A stretch of DNA of 64,000 nucleotides, taken from NCBI RefSeq assembly GCF_000244955.1, contig NZ_CM001439.1, positions 2,818,628 to 2,882,627 on the forward strand. The letters are read 5' to 3'. Origin of the DNA: Saccharomonospora marina XMU15. Lineage in GTDB: Bacteria > Actinomycetota > Actinomycetes > Mycobacteriales > Pseudonocardiaceae. This document shows positions 54,280 to 62,976 of this stretch, in pieces; position 1 is the stretch's first letter, and every line of letters begins with the position of its first letter. Made by a program: the position numbers and the translations under genes. Under the pieces are notes generated by a model, which worked only from the letters and a program-made list of their open reading frames with translations, did no database searches and was not told the DNA's origin.

Positions 54280-55108
54280 TGGCCTCGGTCAGCCTCGATG
54301 GTTGCAGGCGCAGTTCGACGGGACTGCGTGCCTGCACGAACTCCGCGTCCGGCAGGTCGGCGGCGAGCGTGTCGGCGTCGCCGAACGGATGCACGGGATC
54401 ACGCTCGTGACCGATCACCAGCGTCGGCGCCTTGATGCGCCCCCGGATCTCCTTGGGCGGTGCGATGCGGCCGAAGAACACCCCGTGCAGCAGCGCCGCC
54501 ATGGCGGCGGGCCGCTGGTCGAGCGTGTCGGTGACGACGTCGATCCACTGGTTGCCGTGCGGCACCCTGCGCGCGGCGGCGCCGACCGCCCGTACGGTGA
54601 ACGGCAGAAACCGGGCCGCGAACAGCAGCGGGCCGAACGTGAGCAGGCCCGCGACCAGCGCGTTGTCCAGCACCGGCATCTCGATCAGCAGGCCGAGCAC
54701 GCGCTCGGGTGCCTCGACGGCCACCTCGAGCGCCACGTTGGCGCCCAGCGAGGTACCGCCGACCACCGCGCGCCGCACCTTCAGGTGGTCCAGCAACGCC
54801 AGGGTCTGCCCCGCGAACGCGGGCATCGAGTACGACCAGGACTGCTCGGGCCGGTCGGAGTCGCCGTGGCCCAGCAGGTCGAGCGTCACGACCCGGTAGC
54901 CGGCCGCGGCGAGTTCCCTGGCCAGCGGCGCGTGCATGCGGCGGGTGAACATGATCCCGTGGGTGAGCACGATCACCTCGTCGCCGTAGCCGTACTCGGT
55001 GTAGGCCAGCCGGTGGCCGAGGTGCTCGAACGACCCGGCCAGCTCCAGTGGCGGCGTGTCGTCTCGCCGCGGTGGGGACGCGAAATCGGTGGCGGGGACG
55101 GTACTCAT
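54215..55108 (-). CDS. Alpha/beta-hydrolase fold protein
   Basis: 297 residues. It has the oxyanion region LTHGIMFTRRMH, nucleophile elbow GGTSLGANVALE and an acidic residue in VIGHERDPVHPFGD. The usual late catalytic histidine (in a GH or SH before the last helix) is not found: the place reads QARSPVELRLQPSRL. It may be non-hydrolytic or use another base. It is divergent from an enoyl-CoA hydratase gene. A 40-residue N-terminal extension precedes the core. Confidence 0.83.
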   Translation of the reverse strand: MSTVPATDFASPPRRDDTPPLELAGSFEHLGHRLAYTEYGYGDEVIVLTHGIMFTRRMHAPLARELAAAGYRVVTLDLLGHGDSDRPEQSWSYSMPAFAGQTLALLDHLKVRRAVVGGTSLGANVALEVAVEAPERVLGLLIEMPVLDNALVAGLLTFGPLLFAARFLPFTVRAVGAAARRVPHGNQWIDVVTDTLDQRPAAMAALLHGVFFGRIAPPKEIRGRIKAPTLVIGHERDPVHPFGDADTLAADLPDAEFVQARSPVELRLQPSRLTEAITGFVGRCHRRPAGPRPDRSP

Positions 55109-55165
55109 GTGGCCAAGGCTAACGTGGCTGGCCCGCTGCCAACGACGTACGCGAGGATGTGAGCC

Positions 55166-56038
55166 ATGACGGAAAGCCAGCCCGCGGGTCAGCAGAGCCC
55201 GCGATCAGTCGCCGACCTGCCCGCTCTCGTCTCGCTCGGCGTGGAGCTCGACGGCCGGGTCGCGGAGGTCACGCTGCTCGGCCCCAACAAGGGCAACGCC
55301 ATGGGGCCGGACTTCTGGCGTGAGCTGCCGCTGGTGTTCGGCGCGCTGGACGCCGACCCGCAGGTCCGGGCCATCGTGCTCACCGGCAGCGGGAAGCATT
55401 TCTCCTACGGGCTGGACCTGCCCGCGATGCTGCCGTCGTGGTCGGAGTACCTCTCCGGAGAGGCGCTGGCCAAGGCAAGGCTGGGGCTGCTCGACGAGAT
55501 CCGCAGGCTGCAGGACTCGGTGTCCTCGATCGCGGCCACCCGCAAACCGGTGATCGCGGCCGTGTCCGGGTGGTGCGTGGGCGGCGGTGTCGACGTGATC
55601 AGCGCCGCGGACATCCGGCTCGCCAGCGCGGAGGCGAAGTTCAGCGTGCGGGAGGTGAAGGTCGCCATCGTCGCCGACGTCGGCAGCCTGCAGCGGCTGG
55701 CTTCCATCGTCGGTGAGGGCCACCTGCGCGAGCTTGCCCTCACCGGCAAGGACATCGACGCCGCCCGCGCCGAGAAGATCGGGCTCGTCAACGACGTCTA
55801 CCCCGACCGCGACTCGGTGCTGGCCGCTGCGCGGGAGCTGGCGGCCGAGATCGCCGCCAATCCGCCGCTTGTCGTGCAGGGCGTGAAGGAGGTCCTCGCT
55901 GTCAACACCGAGGAGCGGGTGCGCGCGGGACTGCGCTACGTCTCGGCATGGAACGCGGCGTTCCTGCCCAGCAAGGACCTCGGCGAGGCGGTGCAGGCGT
56001 TCACGCAGCGGCGCGAACCCGACTTCACCGGCGAGTGA
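55166..56038 (+). CDS. Enoyl-CoA hydratase/isomerase (dienoyl-CoA isomerase-like)
   Basis: 290 residues of the crotonase family: GKHFSYGLDLPAM (CoA and oxyanion site), GWCVGGGVDVISAADIRLAS, then SVREVKVAIVADVGSLQRL. The N-terminal NKGNAMGPDFWRELP and the acidic residue in IVADVGSL are typical of delta3,5-delta2,4-dienoyl-CoA isomerases and EchA21-like proteins. It probably acts in beta-oxidation with the acyl-CoA synthetase encoded 133 bp downstream. Confidence 0.9.
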   Translation: MTESQPAGQQSPRSVADLPALVSLGVELDGRVAEVTLLGPNKGNAMGPDFWRELPLVFGALDADPQVRAIVLTGSGKHFSYGLDLPAMLPSWSEYLSGEALAKARLGLLDEIRRLQDSVSSIAATRKPVIAAVSGWCVGGGVDVISAADIRLASAEAKFSVREVKVAIVADVGSLQRLASIVGEGHLRELALTGKDIDAARAEKIGLVNDVYPDRDSVLAAARELAAEIAANPPLVVQGVKEVLAVNTEERVRAGLRYVSAWNAAFLPSKDLGEAVQAFTQRREPDFTGE

Positions 56039-56171
56039 CCGTCGGCGCCCGTGCGGGCGAGGTCTCCAGGCGGAGGTGACGCGCGCGGCACCTGGCGGCG
56101 ACGATGAGCACACCGACAGCGGCAGACCGACAGGGGCATGCCGAGCAGGTAGCAGACGCAGGGAGAGCATC

Positions 56172-57887
56172 GTGGGCAACGACGCCGACGCGGCGGTTCA
56201 CCGGCGGTTCCGGGAAGCAAGGGACTACCTCCTTCACAACCGTGAGGACTACGCCACCGCGTACGCGAACTTCGAGTGGCCGAGGTTCACCGAGTTCAAC
56301 TGGGCGCTGGACTGGTTCGACCAGATCGCTGCCGACCCGGCCAACGAGAGCCGCTACGCGCTGTGGATCGTCGAGGAGGACGGCTCGCAGGGCCGCTGGA
56401 CCTTCCCCGAGCTCTCCCGAAGGTCGAGCCAGGTGGCGAACTGGTTGCGGCAACGCGGGGTTCGGCGCGGCGACCGCCTCATCCTGATGCTGGGCAACCA
56501 GGTCGAGTTGTGGGAAACGATCCTGGCCGCGGCCAAGCTGGGTGCTGTCATCATCCCCGCATCGACGTTGCTCGGTCCGGCCGACCTGCGCGACCGAGTC
56601 GACCGCGGCGACGCTCGGCACGTCGTGATCCGCTCGGCGGACACCGAGAAGTTCGCCGAGGTGCCCGGTGACTACACGCGAATCGCGGTGGGCGAGCCGG
56701 TTTCCGGTTGGCATTCCTTCGCGGCGGCCTACTCCGCCGACGCCGCGTTCAGCCCGGACGGGCCGACCGGCGCGGACGATCCGCTGCTGCTGTACTTCAC
56801 CTCCGGCACCACCGCGAAGCCGAAACTGGTGCAGCACACCCATGTTTCCTACCCCGTCGGGCATCTGTCGACGATGTACTGGCTTGGGCTCGAGCCCGGT
56901 GACGTGCACCTCAACATCTCCTCGCCGGGCTGGGCCAAACACGCGTGGAGCAACGTGTTCGCGCCCTGGAACGCCGAGGCCACGGTGTTCCTCTACAACT
57001 ACACCCGGTTCGACGCCGACGCGCTGATGGCGCAACTGGACCGATGCGGAGTCACCAGCTTCTGCGCACCGCCGACCGTGTGGCGCATGCTCATCCAGGC
57101 CGACCTGTCGGCGTTGCGCAAGCCGCCGACGAAGGTCGTCGGGGCGGGGGAGCCGCTCAACCCCGAGGTGATCGAGCAGGTCCGCAAGTCCTGGGGGGTG
57201 ACCATCCGGGACGGCTTCGGGCAGACCGAGACCAGCGTGCAGATCGCGAACACCCCGGGCCAGCCGGTGAAGCCGGGGTCGATGGGCCGCGCGGTGCCGG
57301 GGTTTCGGGTCGTGCTGCTCGACCCGGTCAGCGGCGAACCCTCCTCGGAGGGCGAGATCTGTCTGGACCTCACACACCGGCCGGTGGGGCTGATGGCAGG
57401 CTACGCCGACGACGACGAGCGCACCGCCACGGCGTTCGCGGGAGGGTACTACCACACCGGTGACGTCGGCTCGATCGACGAGAACGGCTACATCACCTAC
57501 GTCGGCCGCACCGACGACGTGTTCAAGGCCTCCGACTACCGCATCTCACCCTTCGAACTGGAGAGCGTGCTGCTGGAGCACCCCGCGGTGGCCGAGGCGG
57601 CCGTGGTGCCCTCGCCCGACCCGATCCGGCTGGCGGTTCCCAAGGCCTACGTCGTGCTCGCCGCCGGGCACGAGCCCAGCGGCGAGACCGCGGAGTCGAT
57701 CCTGCGGTTCTGCAGGCAGAACCTGGCGCCCTACAAGCGCATCCGCAGGCTGCAGTTCGCCGACCTGCCCAAGACGATCTCCGGCAAGATCCGCAGGGTG
57801 GAGCTTCGGGGCAGGGAGAACGAGGCGGGCGAGCGCAGGCAGCAGGGGGAGTACCGCGAGGAGGACTTCCCCGGTCTGAAGTCCTGA
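56172..57887 (+). CDS. Acyl-CoA synthetase (AMP-forming, ACSM-like)
   Basis: 571 residues. The AMP-binding motif is YFTSGTTAKPKLV; other marks are SSPGWAKHAWSNVFAPWNAE, GFGQTETS, the YYHTGDVGSIDENGYITYVGR hinge region and a terminal catalytic lysine in PKTISGKIRR. It activates a medium-chain or branched acid to its CoA ester. GTG 56172 (GGGAG 6 bases upstream) is chosen over the open frame from 56076. It is downstream of the enoyl-CoA hydratase on the same strand. Confidence 0.92.
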   Translation: MGNDADAAVHRRFREARDYLLHNREDYATAYANFEWPRFTEFNWALDWFDQIAADPANESRYALWIVEEDGSQGRWTFPELSRRSSQVANWLRQRGVRRGDRLILMLGNQVELWETILAAAKLGAVIIPASTLLGPADLRDRVDRGDARHVVIRSADTEKFAEVPGDYTRIAVGEPVSGWHSFAAAYSADAAFSPDGPTGADDPLLLYFTSGTTAKPKLVQHTHVSYPVGHLSTMYWLGLEPGDVHLNISSPGWAKHAWSNVFAPWNAEATVFLYNYTRFDADALMAQLDRCGVTSFCAPPTVWRMLIQADLSALRKPPTKVVGAGEPLNPEVIEQVRKSWGVTIRDGFGQTETSVQIANTPGQPVKPGSMGRAVPGFRVVLLDPVSGEPSSEGEICLDLTHRPVGLMAGYADDDERTATAFAGGYYHTGDVGSIDENGYITYVGRTDDVFKASDYRISPFELESVLLEHPAVAEAAVVPSPDPIRLAVPKAYVVLAAGHEPSGETAESILRFCRQNLAPYKRIRRLQFADLPKTISGKIRRVELRGRENEAGERRQQGEYREEDFPGLKS

Positions 57888-58125
57888 GCCGCACGCCCGT
57901 TGCGGTCACTCGCAGTAACGGCAGGCCCGGCCGGTGACCCTTCTACTGTGGACGGTTGGCCCGCCGGGTCCGGTGCGGGCCGCGGTCGCGTGGTGGCAGA
58001 ATCACCTTCGAGCTAACGGATCGCGCCCCACGGCCGATAGCGTCGACGGGCGCGTGCACGGATGTGTAGAGCCGCGCTCACGGGTTACCCCCACAGTGAA
58101 CAACCGGAACCGAGCACAGGCAGTG

Positions 58126-58332
58126 ATGAGGACCGAACGAGACTACGAGAACGAGGCGCCGGAGCCGCCCACCACACCGTGCACAGTGGTGTGGAGCCAA
58201 GGCAGGCCCTACGTGCTCGAGAGCGGCCCCGGGCGGCCGCGCTGGATGGGCACGGACAGCCACGGCAGGCCGCAGGCGCTGACCGGGGAGGACCTGCGGC
58301 GGCGGGGCTGGAGTTACCGCCGCGCCAGGTGA
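58126..58332 (+). CDS. Small conserved-type hypothetical protein
   Basis: 68 residues, acidic at the start (MRTERDYENEAPEPPTTP) and basic at the end (DLRRRGWSYRRAR), with a central CTVVWSQGRPYVLESG. I cannot name a family. GC bias at third positions and its position ahead of the phosphatidyltransferase support it being real. GTG 58096 is another start. The 238-bp gap before it shows no clear signal. Confidence 0.5.
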   Translation: MRTERDYENEAPEPPTTPCTVVWSQGRPYVLESGPGRPRWMGTDSHGRPQALTGEDLRRRGWSYRRAR

Positions 58333-58366
58333 ACGGCGGCAGGCCGGGTGCCGCTACCGTGAACGG

Positions 58367-59035
58367 GTGAGCGATGCCCAGCCTGCCGACTCGGCGGAGC
58401 CGGTCGGCGTGACCGGTGATCGAGAACCCTCGCTCGTCGGCCAGTTGCTGACCGTACCCAACATCCTTTCGCTGCTGCGGCTGGCCGGGGTTCCGGTGTT
58501 CCTGTGGCTGTTGCTCGGTCCGGAGGAGGACGGGTGGGCGCTCGCGCTGCTGGTGGTCAGCGCGCTGACCGACTGGCTCGACGGCAAGCTGGCGCGCTGG
58601 CTGGACCAGGCGAGCAGGCTCGGCCAGTTGCTCGATCCCGCCGCGGACCGGCTCTACATCATGGCCACGCTGGTGGCGTTCCTGCTTCGCGAGATCGTTC
58701 CGTGGTGGCTGGTCGCCGCGCTGGTGGGCAGGGAGCTGATCGTCGGTCTGGCTCTGCTGGTTCTCGGCAGGTACGGCTTCGGCCCACCCGAGGTGACCTA
58801 CGCGGGCAAGGCGGCGACGTTCGGGCTGATGTACGCGCTGCCGTTGCTGCTCGTCATCCAGGGGGAGTCGCAGGTGGCCGAGATCGCTCGCCCGTTCGCC
58901 TACGCGTTCACGGCGTGGGGTTGCGCGCTGTACCTGTGGTCGGGAGCGCTGTATGTGCTGCAGACCGGCAGAGCCGTTTCGAGCGTTCGATCCGGCGTGG
59001 CGTTGTGCGAGGATTCGGGCGGCGAGGACCGGTGA
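58367..59035 (+). CDS. CDP-alcohol phosphatidyltransferase (PgsA2-like)
   Basis: 222 residues with the family signature DWLDGKLARWLDQASRLGQ then LLDPAADR (D-x2-DG-x2-AR...G-x3-D-x3-D) and about five membrane helices. It transfers a phosphatidyl group from CDP-diacylglycerol to an alcohol in phospholipid synthesis. It matches Rv1822 (pgsA2) in place: in M. tuberculosis that gene also stands a few genes upstream of gcvH and garA. The GTG start lacks a strong ribosome-binding site. Confidence 0.88.
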   Translation: MSDAQPADSAEPVGVTGDREPSLVGQLLTVPNILSLLRLAGVPVFLWLLLGPEEDGWALALLVVSALTDWLDGKLARWLDQASRLGQLLDPAADRLYIMATLVAFLLREIVPWWLVAALVGRELIVGLALLVLGRYGFGPPEVTYAGKAATFGLMYALPLLLVIQGESQVAEIARPFAYAFTAWGCALYLWSGALYVLQTGRAVSSVRSGVALCEDSGGEDR

Positions 59036-59057
59036 CGAGCAGGAAAGGGGACGCCAG

Positions 59058-59441
59058 TTGTCCACTCCGGAAGAGCTGCGCTACACCGAGGAGCACGAGT
59101 GGGTCGCCGTGCTCGACGAGGAGCGGGTGCGGGTCGGGATCACCGAGTACGCGCAGGACCAGCTCGGTGACGTGGTGTTCGTCGACCTGCCGGAGATCGG
59201 CCGCCAGGTGGACGCGGGGGAGGTGTTCGGCGAGGTCGAGTCGACCAAGAGCGTCTCGGAGCTGTTCGCCCCGCTGGACGGGGAGGTCGTGGCTGTCAAC
59301 GACGCGGTGGCCGAAACCCCGGAGTTGATCAACAGTGACCCCTACGGAGAGGGCTGGCTGATCGAGCTGAGGCTCAGCGACGCGGGCACGGTGGAGGGGC
59401 TGCTCGATGCCGAGGCCTACCAGCGCGTGACTCAAGGCTGA
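59058..59441 (+). CDS. gcvH: Glycine cleavage system H protein
   Basis: 127 residues with the lipoyl-lysine motif EVESTKSVSEL (Lys64) and flanking EEHEWVAVLDEERVRVGIT and INSDPYGEGWLIEL. It shuttles the aminomethyl group between the P, T and L proteins. The start is a TTG at 59058 giving STPEELRYTEEHEW; no ATG or GTG fits the family N terminus. It lies in the conserved gcvH-garA order. Confidence 0.95.
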   Translation: MSTPEELRYTEEHEWVAVLDEERVRVGITEYAQDQLGDVVFVDLPEIGRQVDAGEVFGEVESTKSVSELFAPLDGEVVAVNDAVAETPELINSDPYGEGWLIELRLSDAGTVEGLLDAEAYQRVTQG

Positions 59442-59534
59442 TCAGGGAGCCCCGGCACTGCCCGGCGACCACGCACGGTACGTTGGCTACACCACGTTTT
59501 GCCCACAACACTTCAGTGCGTAAGGAGAGCTCAG

Positions 59535-59999
59535 GTGAGCACGAACGACGGGCCCGGCGTTCCCCCGGAGCAGTCTCCGGAGCGGACTTCCGTATTCCGG
59601 GCCGACTTCCTGTCGGAAGGGGAGGGCCAGGAGGCGCCTGCGGTGGAGCCGCAGGACGCCGGTGTCGACGCGCTGCCGGCGGGCTCCGCACTGCTGGTGG
59701 TCAAGCGCGGCCCCAACGCGGGCTCCCGCTTCCTGCTCGACCGGGACACCACGAGCGCGGGCCGTCATCCCGACAGTGACATCTTCCTGGACGATGTCAC
59801 CGTTTCTCGCCGCCACGCCGAGTTCCGCCGTGAGGGCGGCGAGTTCGTCGTGATCGACGTCGGCAGCCTCAACGGGACCTACGTCAACCGGGAACCGGTC
59901 GACCAGGCCGTGCTCGCGGGCGGCGACGAGGTCCAGATCGGCAAGTTCCGCCTCGTCTTCCTCACCGGCCCGGGACACGGGGGCCAGGGGGCACGGTGA
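59535..59999 (+). CDS. garA: FHA-domain regulator GarA/OdhI
   Basis: 154 residues, strongly like mycobacterial GarA: FRADFLSE in the N-terminal tail and an FHA domain (GSALLVVKRGPNAGSRFLL; AGRHPDSDIFLDDVTVSRRH; GSLNGTYVNREPVD; DEVQIGKFRLVFLTGP). GarA inhibits 2-oxoglutarate dehydrogenase and regulates glutamate metabolism, controlled by PknB/PknG phosphorylation of an ETTS motif. Here the motif is ERTS (16-19), so only one threonine (Thr18) is left. The GTG start has AAGGAG upstream; the stop overlaps the MerR start (GTGA). Confidence 0.96.
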   Translation: MSTNDGPGVPPEQSPERTSVFRADFLSEGEGQEAPAVEPQDAGVDALPAGSALLVVKRGPNAGSRFLLDRDTTSAGRHPDSDIFLDDVTVSRRHAEFRREGGEFVVIDVGSLNGTYVNREPVDQAVLAGGDEVQIGKFRLVFLTGPGHGGQGAR

Positions 60000-60748
60000 C
60001 GGCTGCCGGCCGGCCGCAGCGCGACGGGTTGAGCATCGGGGCGGTCCTGGCGCAGTTGCGCAAGGACTTTCCCGACGTGACCATTTCCAAGATCAGGTTC
60101 CTCGAGTCGGAGGGGCTGGTCCGGCCTGCCCGCACACCGTCCGGTTATCGCCAGTTCACCGCCGCCGACGTGGAGCGGTTGCGTTTCGTTCTCGCGGCAC
60201 AACGCGATCACTACCTTCCGCTGAAGGTCATCAAGGAACAGCTGGACGCGGCCGACAGCGCCTCGCACCCCGACAACCCGGGTCCACGCCTGCCGCGCAG
60301 GCTGGTCTCGCTCGCCGCTCCCGGTGACGGCGAGCTCGCGGGTATGCCGACACCCGACGACTTCGTCGGCGACCACGAGACCAGGCTGACGCGGGACGAA
60401 CTGCTCGCGCGGGCGGGAATCGACGACGACCTGCTCGACGAGCTGCGACAGTACGGGCTGCTGCGCCCGGTCGCGCCGGAGCTCTACGACTCCGACGCCG
60501 TGCGCGTGGCCCAGACCGTGAAGAAGATGACGGAGTTCGGCATCGAGCCCAGACACCTGCGCGCCTTCCGCGCCTCCGCCGACAGGGAGGTCGGGCTCGT
60601 CGAGCAGATCGTCGCGCCGCTGTCCCACCAGCGCGACGCCGAGGCCAAGGCACGAGCCGACGAGGTGGTGCGCGAACTGGCCGCACTGTCTGTCACCCTG
60701 CACACCTTGCTGGTCAAGGCCGGTATCCGGACGGTGACCGGCGGGTAG
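59996..60748 (+). CDS. MerR-family regulator, Rv1828-like
   Basis: 250 residues. An N-terminal winged helix (LSIGAVLAQLRKDFPDVTISK, then IRFLESEGLVRPARTPSGYR) is followed by a second helical effector region (TRDELLARAGIDDDLLDELRQYGLL). It matches Rv1828 in sequence type and in its position directly after garA. GTG 59996 overlaps the garA stop. In mycobacteria it is a MerR-type repressor/activator of uncertain regulon. Confidence 0.93.
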   Translation: MTAAGRPQRDGLSIGAVLAQLRKDFPDVTISKIRFLESEGLVRPARTPSGYRQFTAADVERLRFVLAAQRDHYLPLKVIKEQLDAADSASHPDNPGPRLPRRLVSLAAPGDGELAGMPTPDDFVGDHETRLTRDELLARAGIDDDLLDELRQYGLLRPVAPELYDSDAVRVAQTVKKMTEFGIEPRHLRAFRASADREVGLVEQIVAPLSHQRDAEAKARADEVVRELAALSVTLHTLLVKAGIRTVTGG

Positions 60749-60982
60749 ACTCGGTCGGGTGCCCGGACCAGCGTTCTCGTGTCGAGTCTGTTACGCCACA
60801 TCTCGATGGTGCATCGATGTCGGGACCGATGCCGTACGGTGGGTTCGAGGTTCGCGAAAGAGCCGACGGAACTAAGTTCGTTGCGAGCACAGCGCCCGCC
60901 TGACGGGTAGCGTCGACTTTGTCGATGCGGGATCCTCGTCACAGCGCTGCTGCCCGCACGCAGGAGAGGGAGGCGAAGCCCG

Positions 60983-61456
60983 ATGAGCGAGATGCGCGTC
61001 GTCGGCGTACGGGTCGAGCTGCCCGCGAACCAGCCGATCTTGTTGCTGCGGGAGACCGAGGGTGAGCGGTACCTGCCGATCTGGATCGGCTCGGTGGAAG
61101 CCACGGCCATCGCGCTGGAGCAGCAGGGCGTACGGCCGGCCCGGCCGCTGACACACGACCTGCTCAAGGAGGTCATCGGCGCGCTCGGCAGGGAGCTGCA
61201 GCAGGTCATCATCACCGATCTTCGGGAAGGCACCTTCTTCGCCGAGTTGGTGTTCGACGGTGACGTCCGCGTCTCAGCGAGGCCGAGCGACTCGGTGGCG
61301 CTGGCGCTGCGGGTCGGGGTGCCGATCCACGCCGAGGAGTCGGTGCTGGAGGAAGCGGGTTTGATCATCCCCGACGAGCAGGAGGACGAGGTCGAGAAGT
61401 TCCGCGAGTTCCTCGACTCCGTCTCGCCCGAGGACTTCCGCGGCGCCGACACCTGA
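60983..61456 (+). CDS. DUF151 bifunctional nuclease family protein (Rv1829-like)
   Basis: 157 residues: MRVVGVRVELPANQPILLLRE, YLPIWIGSVEATAIALEQQG and RPSDSVALALRVGVPIHAEE are diagnostic of the DUF151 family, with a C-terminal UvrB/C-like tail. Plant and thermophile relatives are reported to have RNase and DNase activity. ATG 60983 follows GGAGAGGGAGG. The 234-bp gap upstream probably holds its promoter; I see no clear RNA element there. Confidence 0.94.
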   Translation: MSEMRVVGVRVELPANQPILLLRETEGERYLPIWIGSVEATAIALEQQGVRPARPLTHDLLKEVIGALGRELQQVIITDLREGTFFAELVFDGDVRVSARPSDSVALALRVGVPIHAEESVLEEAGLIIPDEQEDEVEKFREFLDSVSPEDFRGADT

Positions 61457-61821
61457 CGCCGCGGCCGCGTGCGGCCCGACCCCACCACCCGATACCGGGC
61501 AAGTCGTTGCCCCGCCCAGCCGGTCGCCGCTGCCCCGACCCCGCCCGATCTCCGGTGCTCGGTTCCCACCCGGATGAGTGATACGGGCTGAGTGATCGAC
61601 ACCAACCGACTCCGCCACGACATGCGCCCAAGGGTGTCCGCGCGTCGCGTTGACCCCTTGCCCGGGCGGGCTTACCGTCGAAGCCAAGACGAATCGCGCC
61701 GGTGTGATTCCGCCTGCTGGGACCGGCGTGGTGGTTGGGCGCGGTTGTCGTACCGGTCGTTCCCATCCCGGGGGCGGAGGTCTTGTTTCGCCGGCCGTGC
61801 GCCGGGCGAGAGGAGGCATGC
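61457..61821. other. 365-bp intergenic stretch with a promoter
   Basis: No coding signal of its own is convincing here on either strand. The first 130 bp are C-rich (CCCGACCCC-type runs); the second half carries the promoter noted at 61650-61678 and the AGGAGG ribosome-binding site (61811-61816) of the following MerR gene, leaving a leader of roughly 135 bases. Confidence 0.5.
61650..61678 (+). promoter_or_regulatory. Sigma-70-type promoter of the MerR gene
   Basis: TTGACC (61650-61655), 17 bases, TACCGT (61673-61678): good -35 and actinobacterial TANNNT -10 elements with ideal spacing. They point to the MerR gene starting at 61822. Confidence 0.5.
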
Positions 61822-62388
61822 GTGGTCGACGAGAGCCCGATCAGGGCCGCCGACGGCGAGCAGGGTGAACTCTTCCCCGACGCGTCGTTGCCGGACGAAC
61901 TGGTTGGCTACCGCGGTACCGCTGCGTGCCAGATCGCGGGCATCACCTACCGGCAGCTCGACTACTGGGCCAGGACGAAACTGGTGATGCCGAGTATTCG
62001 TACCGCGCACGGCTCCGGTTCGCAGCGGCTGTACTCGTTCAAGGACATCCTGGTCCTCAAGATCGTGAAGCGCCTGCTGGACACCGGCGTCTCGCTGCAG
62101 AACATCAGGGTCGCCGTGGAGCATCTACGGGCGAGGGGTGTGCGGGACCTGGCAAGGGTGACGCTGTTCTCCGACGGTACGACGGTCTACGAATGCACCT
62201 CGCCGGAGGAGATCGTGGACCTGCTGCAGGGCGGCCAGGGTGTGTTCGGGATAGCCGTGAGCGGAGCCATGCAGGAGATCAGCGGCACCATCCACGAGTT
62301 CCCCGCCGAGCGGGCCGACGGTGGCGAGATCGCTCCCGTCGTGCCCGACGAGTTGACGCAGCGGCGCAACGCCCGCCGTACCGGCTGA
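61822..62388 (+). CDS. MerR-family regulator, Rv1830 (ResR/McdR)-like
   Basis: 188 residues. MerR DNA-binding helix: YRGTAACQIAGITYRQLDYW, then ARTKLVMPSIRTAHGSGSQR. It ends with an effector tail (VTLFSDGTTVYECTSPEEIV; GVFGIAVSGAMQEI). It matches Rv1830, reported as ResR/McdR, a regulator of cell division and growth in mycobacteria. GTG 61822 has AGGAGG 5 bases upstream; the ATG at 61818 is out of frame. It closes the block conserved with M. tuberculosis. Confidence 0.92.
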   Translation: MVDESPIRAADGEQGELFPDASLPDELVGYRGTAACQIAGITYRQLDYWARTKLVMPSIRTAHGSGSQRLYSFKDILVLKIVKRLLDTGVSLQNIRVAVEHLRARGVRDLARVTLFSDGTTVYECTSPEEIVDLLQGGQGVFGIAVSGAMQEISGTIHEFPAERADGGEIAPVVPDELTQRRNARRTG

Positions 62389-62444
62389 ACCGGCGGACGG
62401 GTCGCCCCGGAGTCACGCCCTGCGACCCCGGGGCGGTCGAGTTG

Positions 62445-62819
62445 TCAGGCGGGGACCTTGTCGAGGAAGCCGTACACGGCGCTGATGCGCTCACCCTCGG
62501 TGACGATCACGTCGAAGCCGATCACGACCGGTTCGCTCGCGCCGCCCTGACCGAGCCGCCACTGGAACCGGGCGATGTGGTTGTGGCCGTCGACCTGCCC
62601 ACCCAGTTCGAACGACAGGCCCGCGAACTGTCGCTGGGCTCCGGCGACGAACGTGTCGATCCCGTCCCAGCCCGCGACGGAGCCGAGCGGATCGGTGTAG
62701 GTGGCCTCGGGGGTGAACAGCCGCTCGATGAGCGCCCGCCGTCGCGTGGCGTCGCCGGCGTTGAAGACCTCGAGGTAGCGCCGCGCCAGCGTGCTGAACG
62801 GTGAGGTGGGTTGCGACAT
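62445..62819 (-). CDS. NTF2-like / SnoaL-type small protein
   Basis: 124 residues with the cone-shaped NTF2-like fold: RRYLEVFNAGDATRRRALIERL, TYTDPLGSVAGWDGIDTFV and FQWRLGQGG, ending GERISAVYGFLDKVP. Members are small isomerases, hydratases or ligand-binding proteins; the substrate is not known. ATG 62819 has AAAGGA upstream. It is divergent from the XRE regulator, with the palindrome 62847-62862 in between, so it is its probable target. Confidence 0.85.
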   Translation of the reverse strand: MSQPTSPFSTLARRYLEVFNAGDATRRRALIERLFTPEATYTDPLGSVAGWDGIDTFVAGAQRQFAGLSFELGGQVDGHNHIARFQWRLGQGGASEPVVIGFDVIVTEGERISAVYGFLDKVPA

Positions 62820-62846
62820 GGCCGGTCCTTTCACGTGATGACCCAT

Positions 62847-62862
62847 GTATAACGACCTATAC
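62847..62862. promoter_or_regulatory. Palindrome, putative operator (site B)
   Basis: GTATA, six bases (ACGACC), TATAC. It lies 27 bp from the NTF2-like start and upstream of the XRE regulator. The 16-mer recurs with one change at 86-101. It is likely the operator of the adjacent regulator. Confidence 0.55.
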
Positions 62863-62976
62863 GGCTGGTCTCCGGGTGCTGGATACCGAACCCACCGTGT
62901 CGCCACCGAGGCAGGCGTGTCGATTACCCGTGAGGTCATGGCGCGGACGAGGCAGCGCGACATAGCGTTGTGCGCC

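Noticed and set aside
60749-60982. tRNA-like strings (GGTTCGAGG) before the DUF151 gene
   Set aside because: No cloverleaf can be formed around them, and no acceptor stem or anticodon arm was found.
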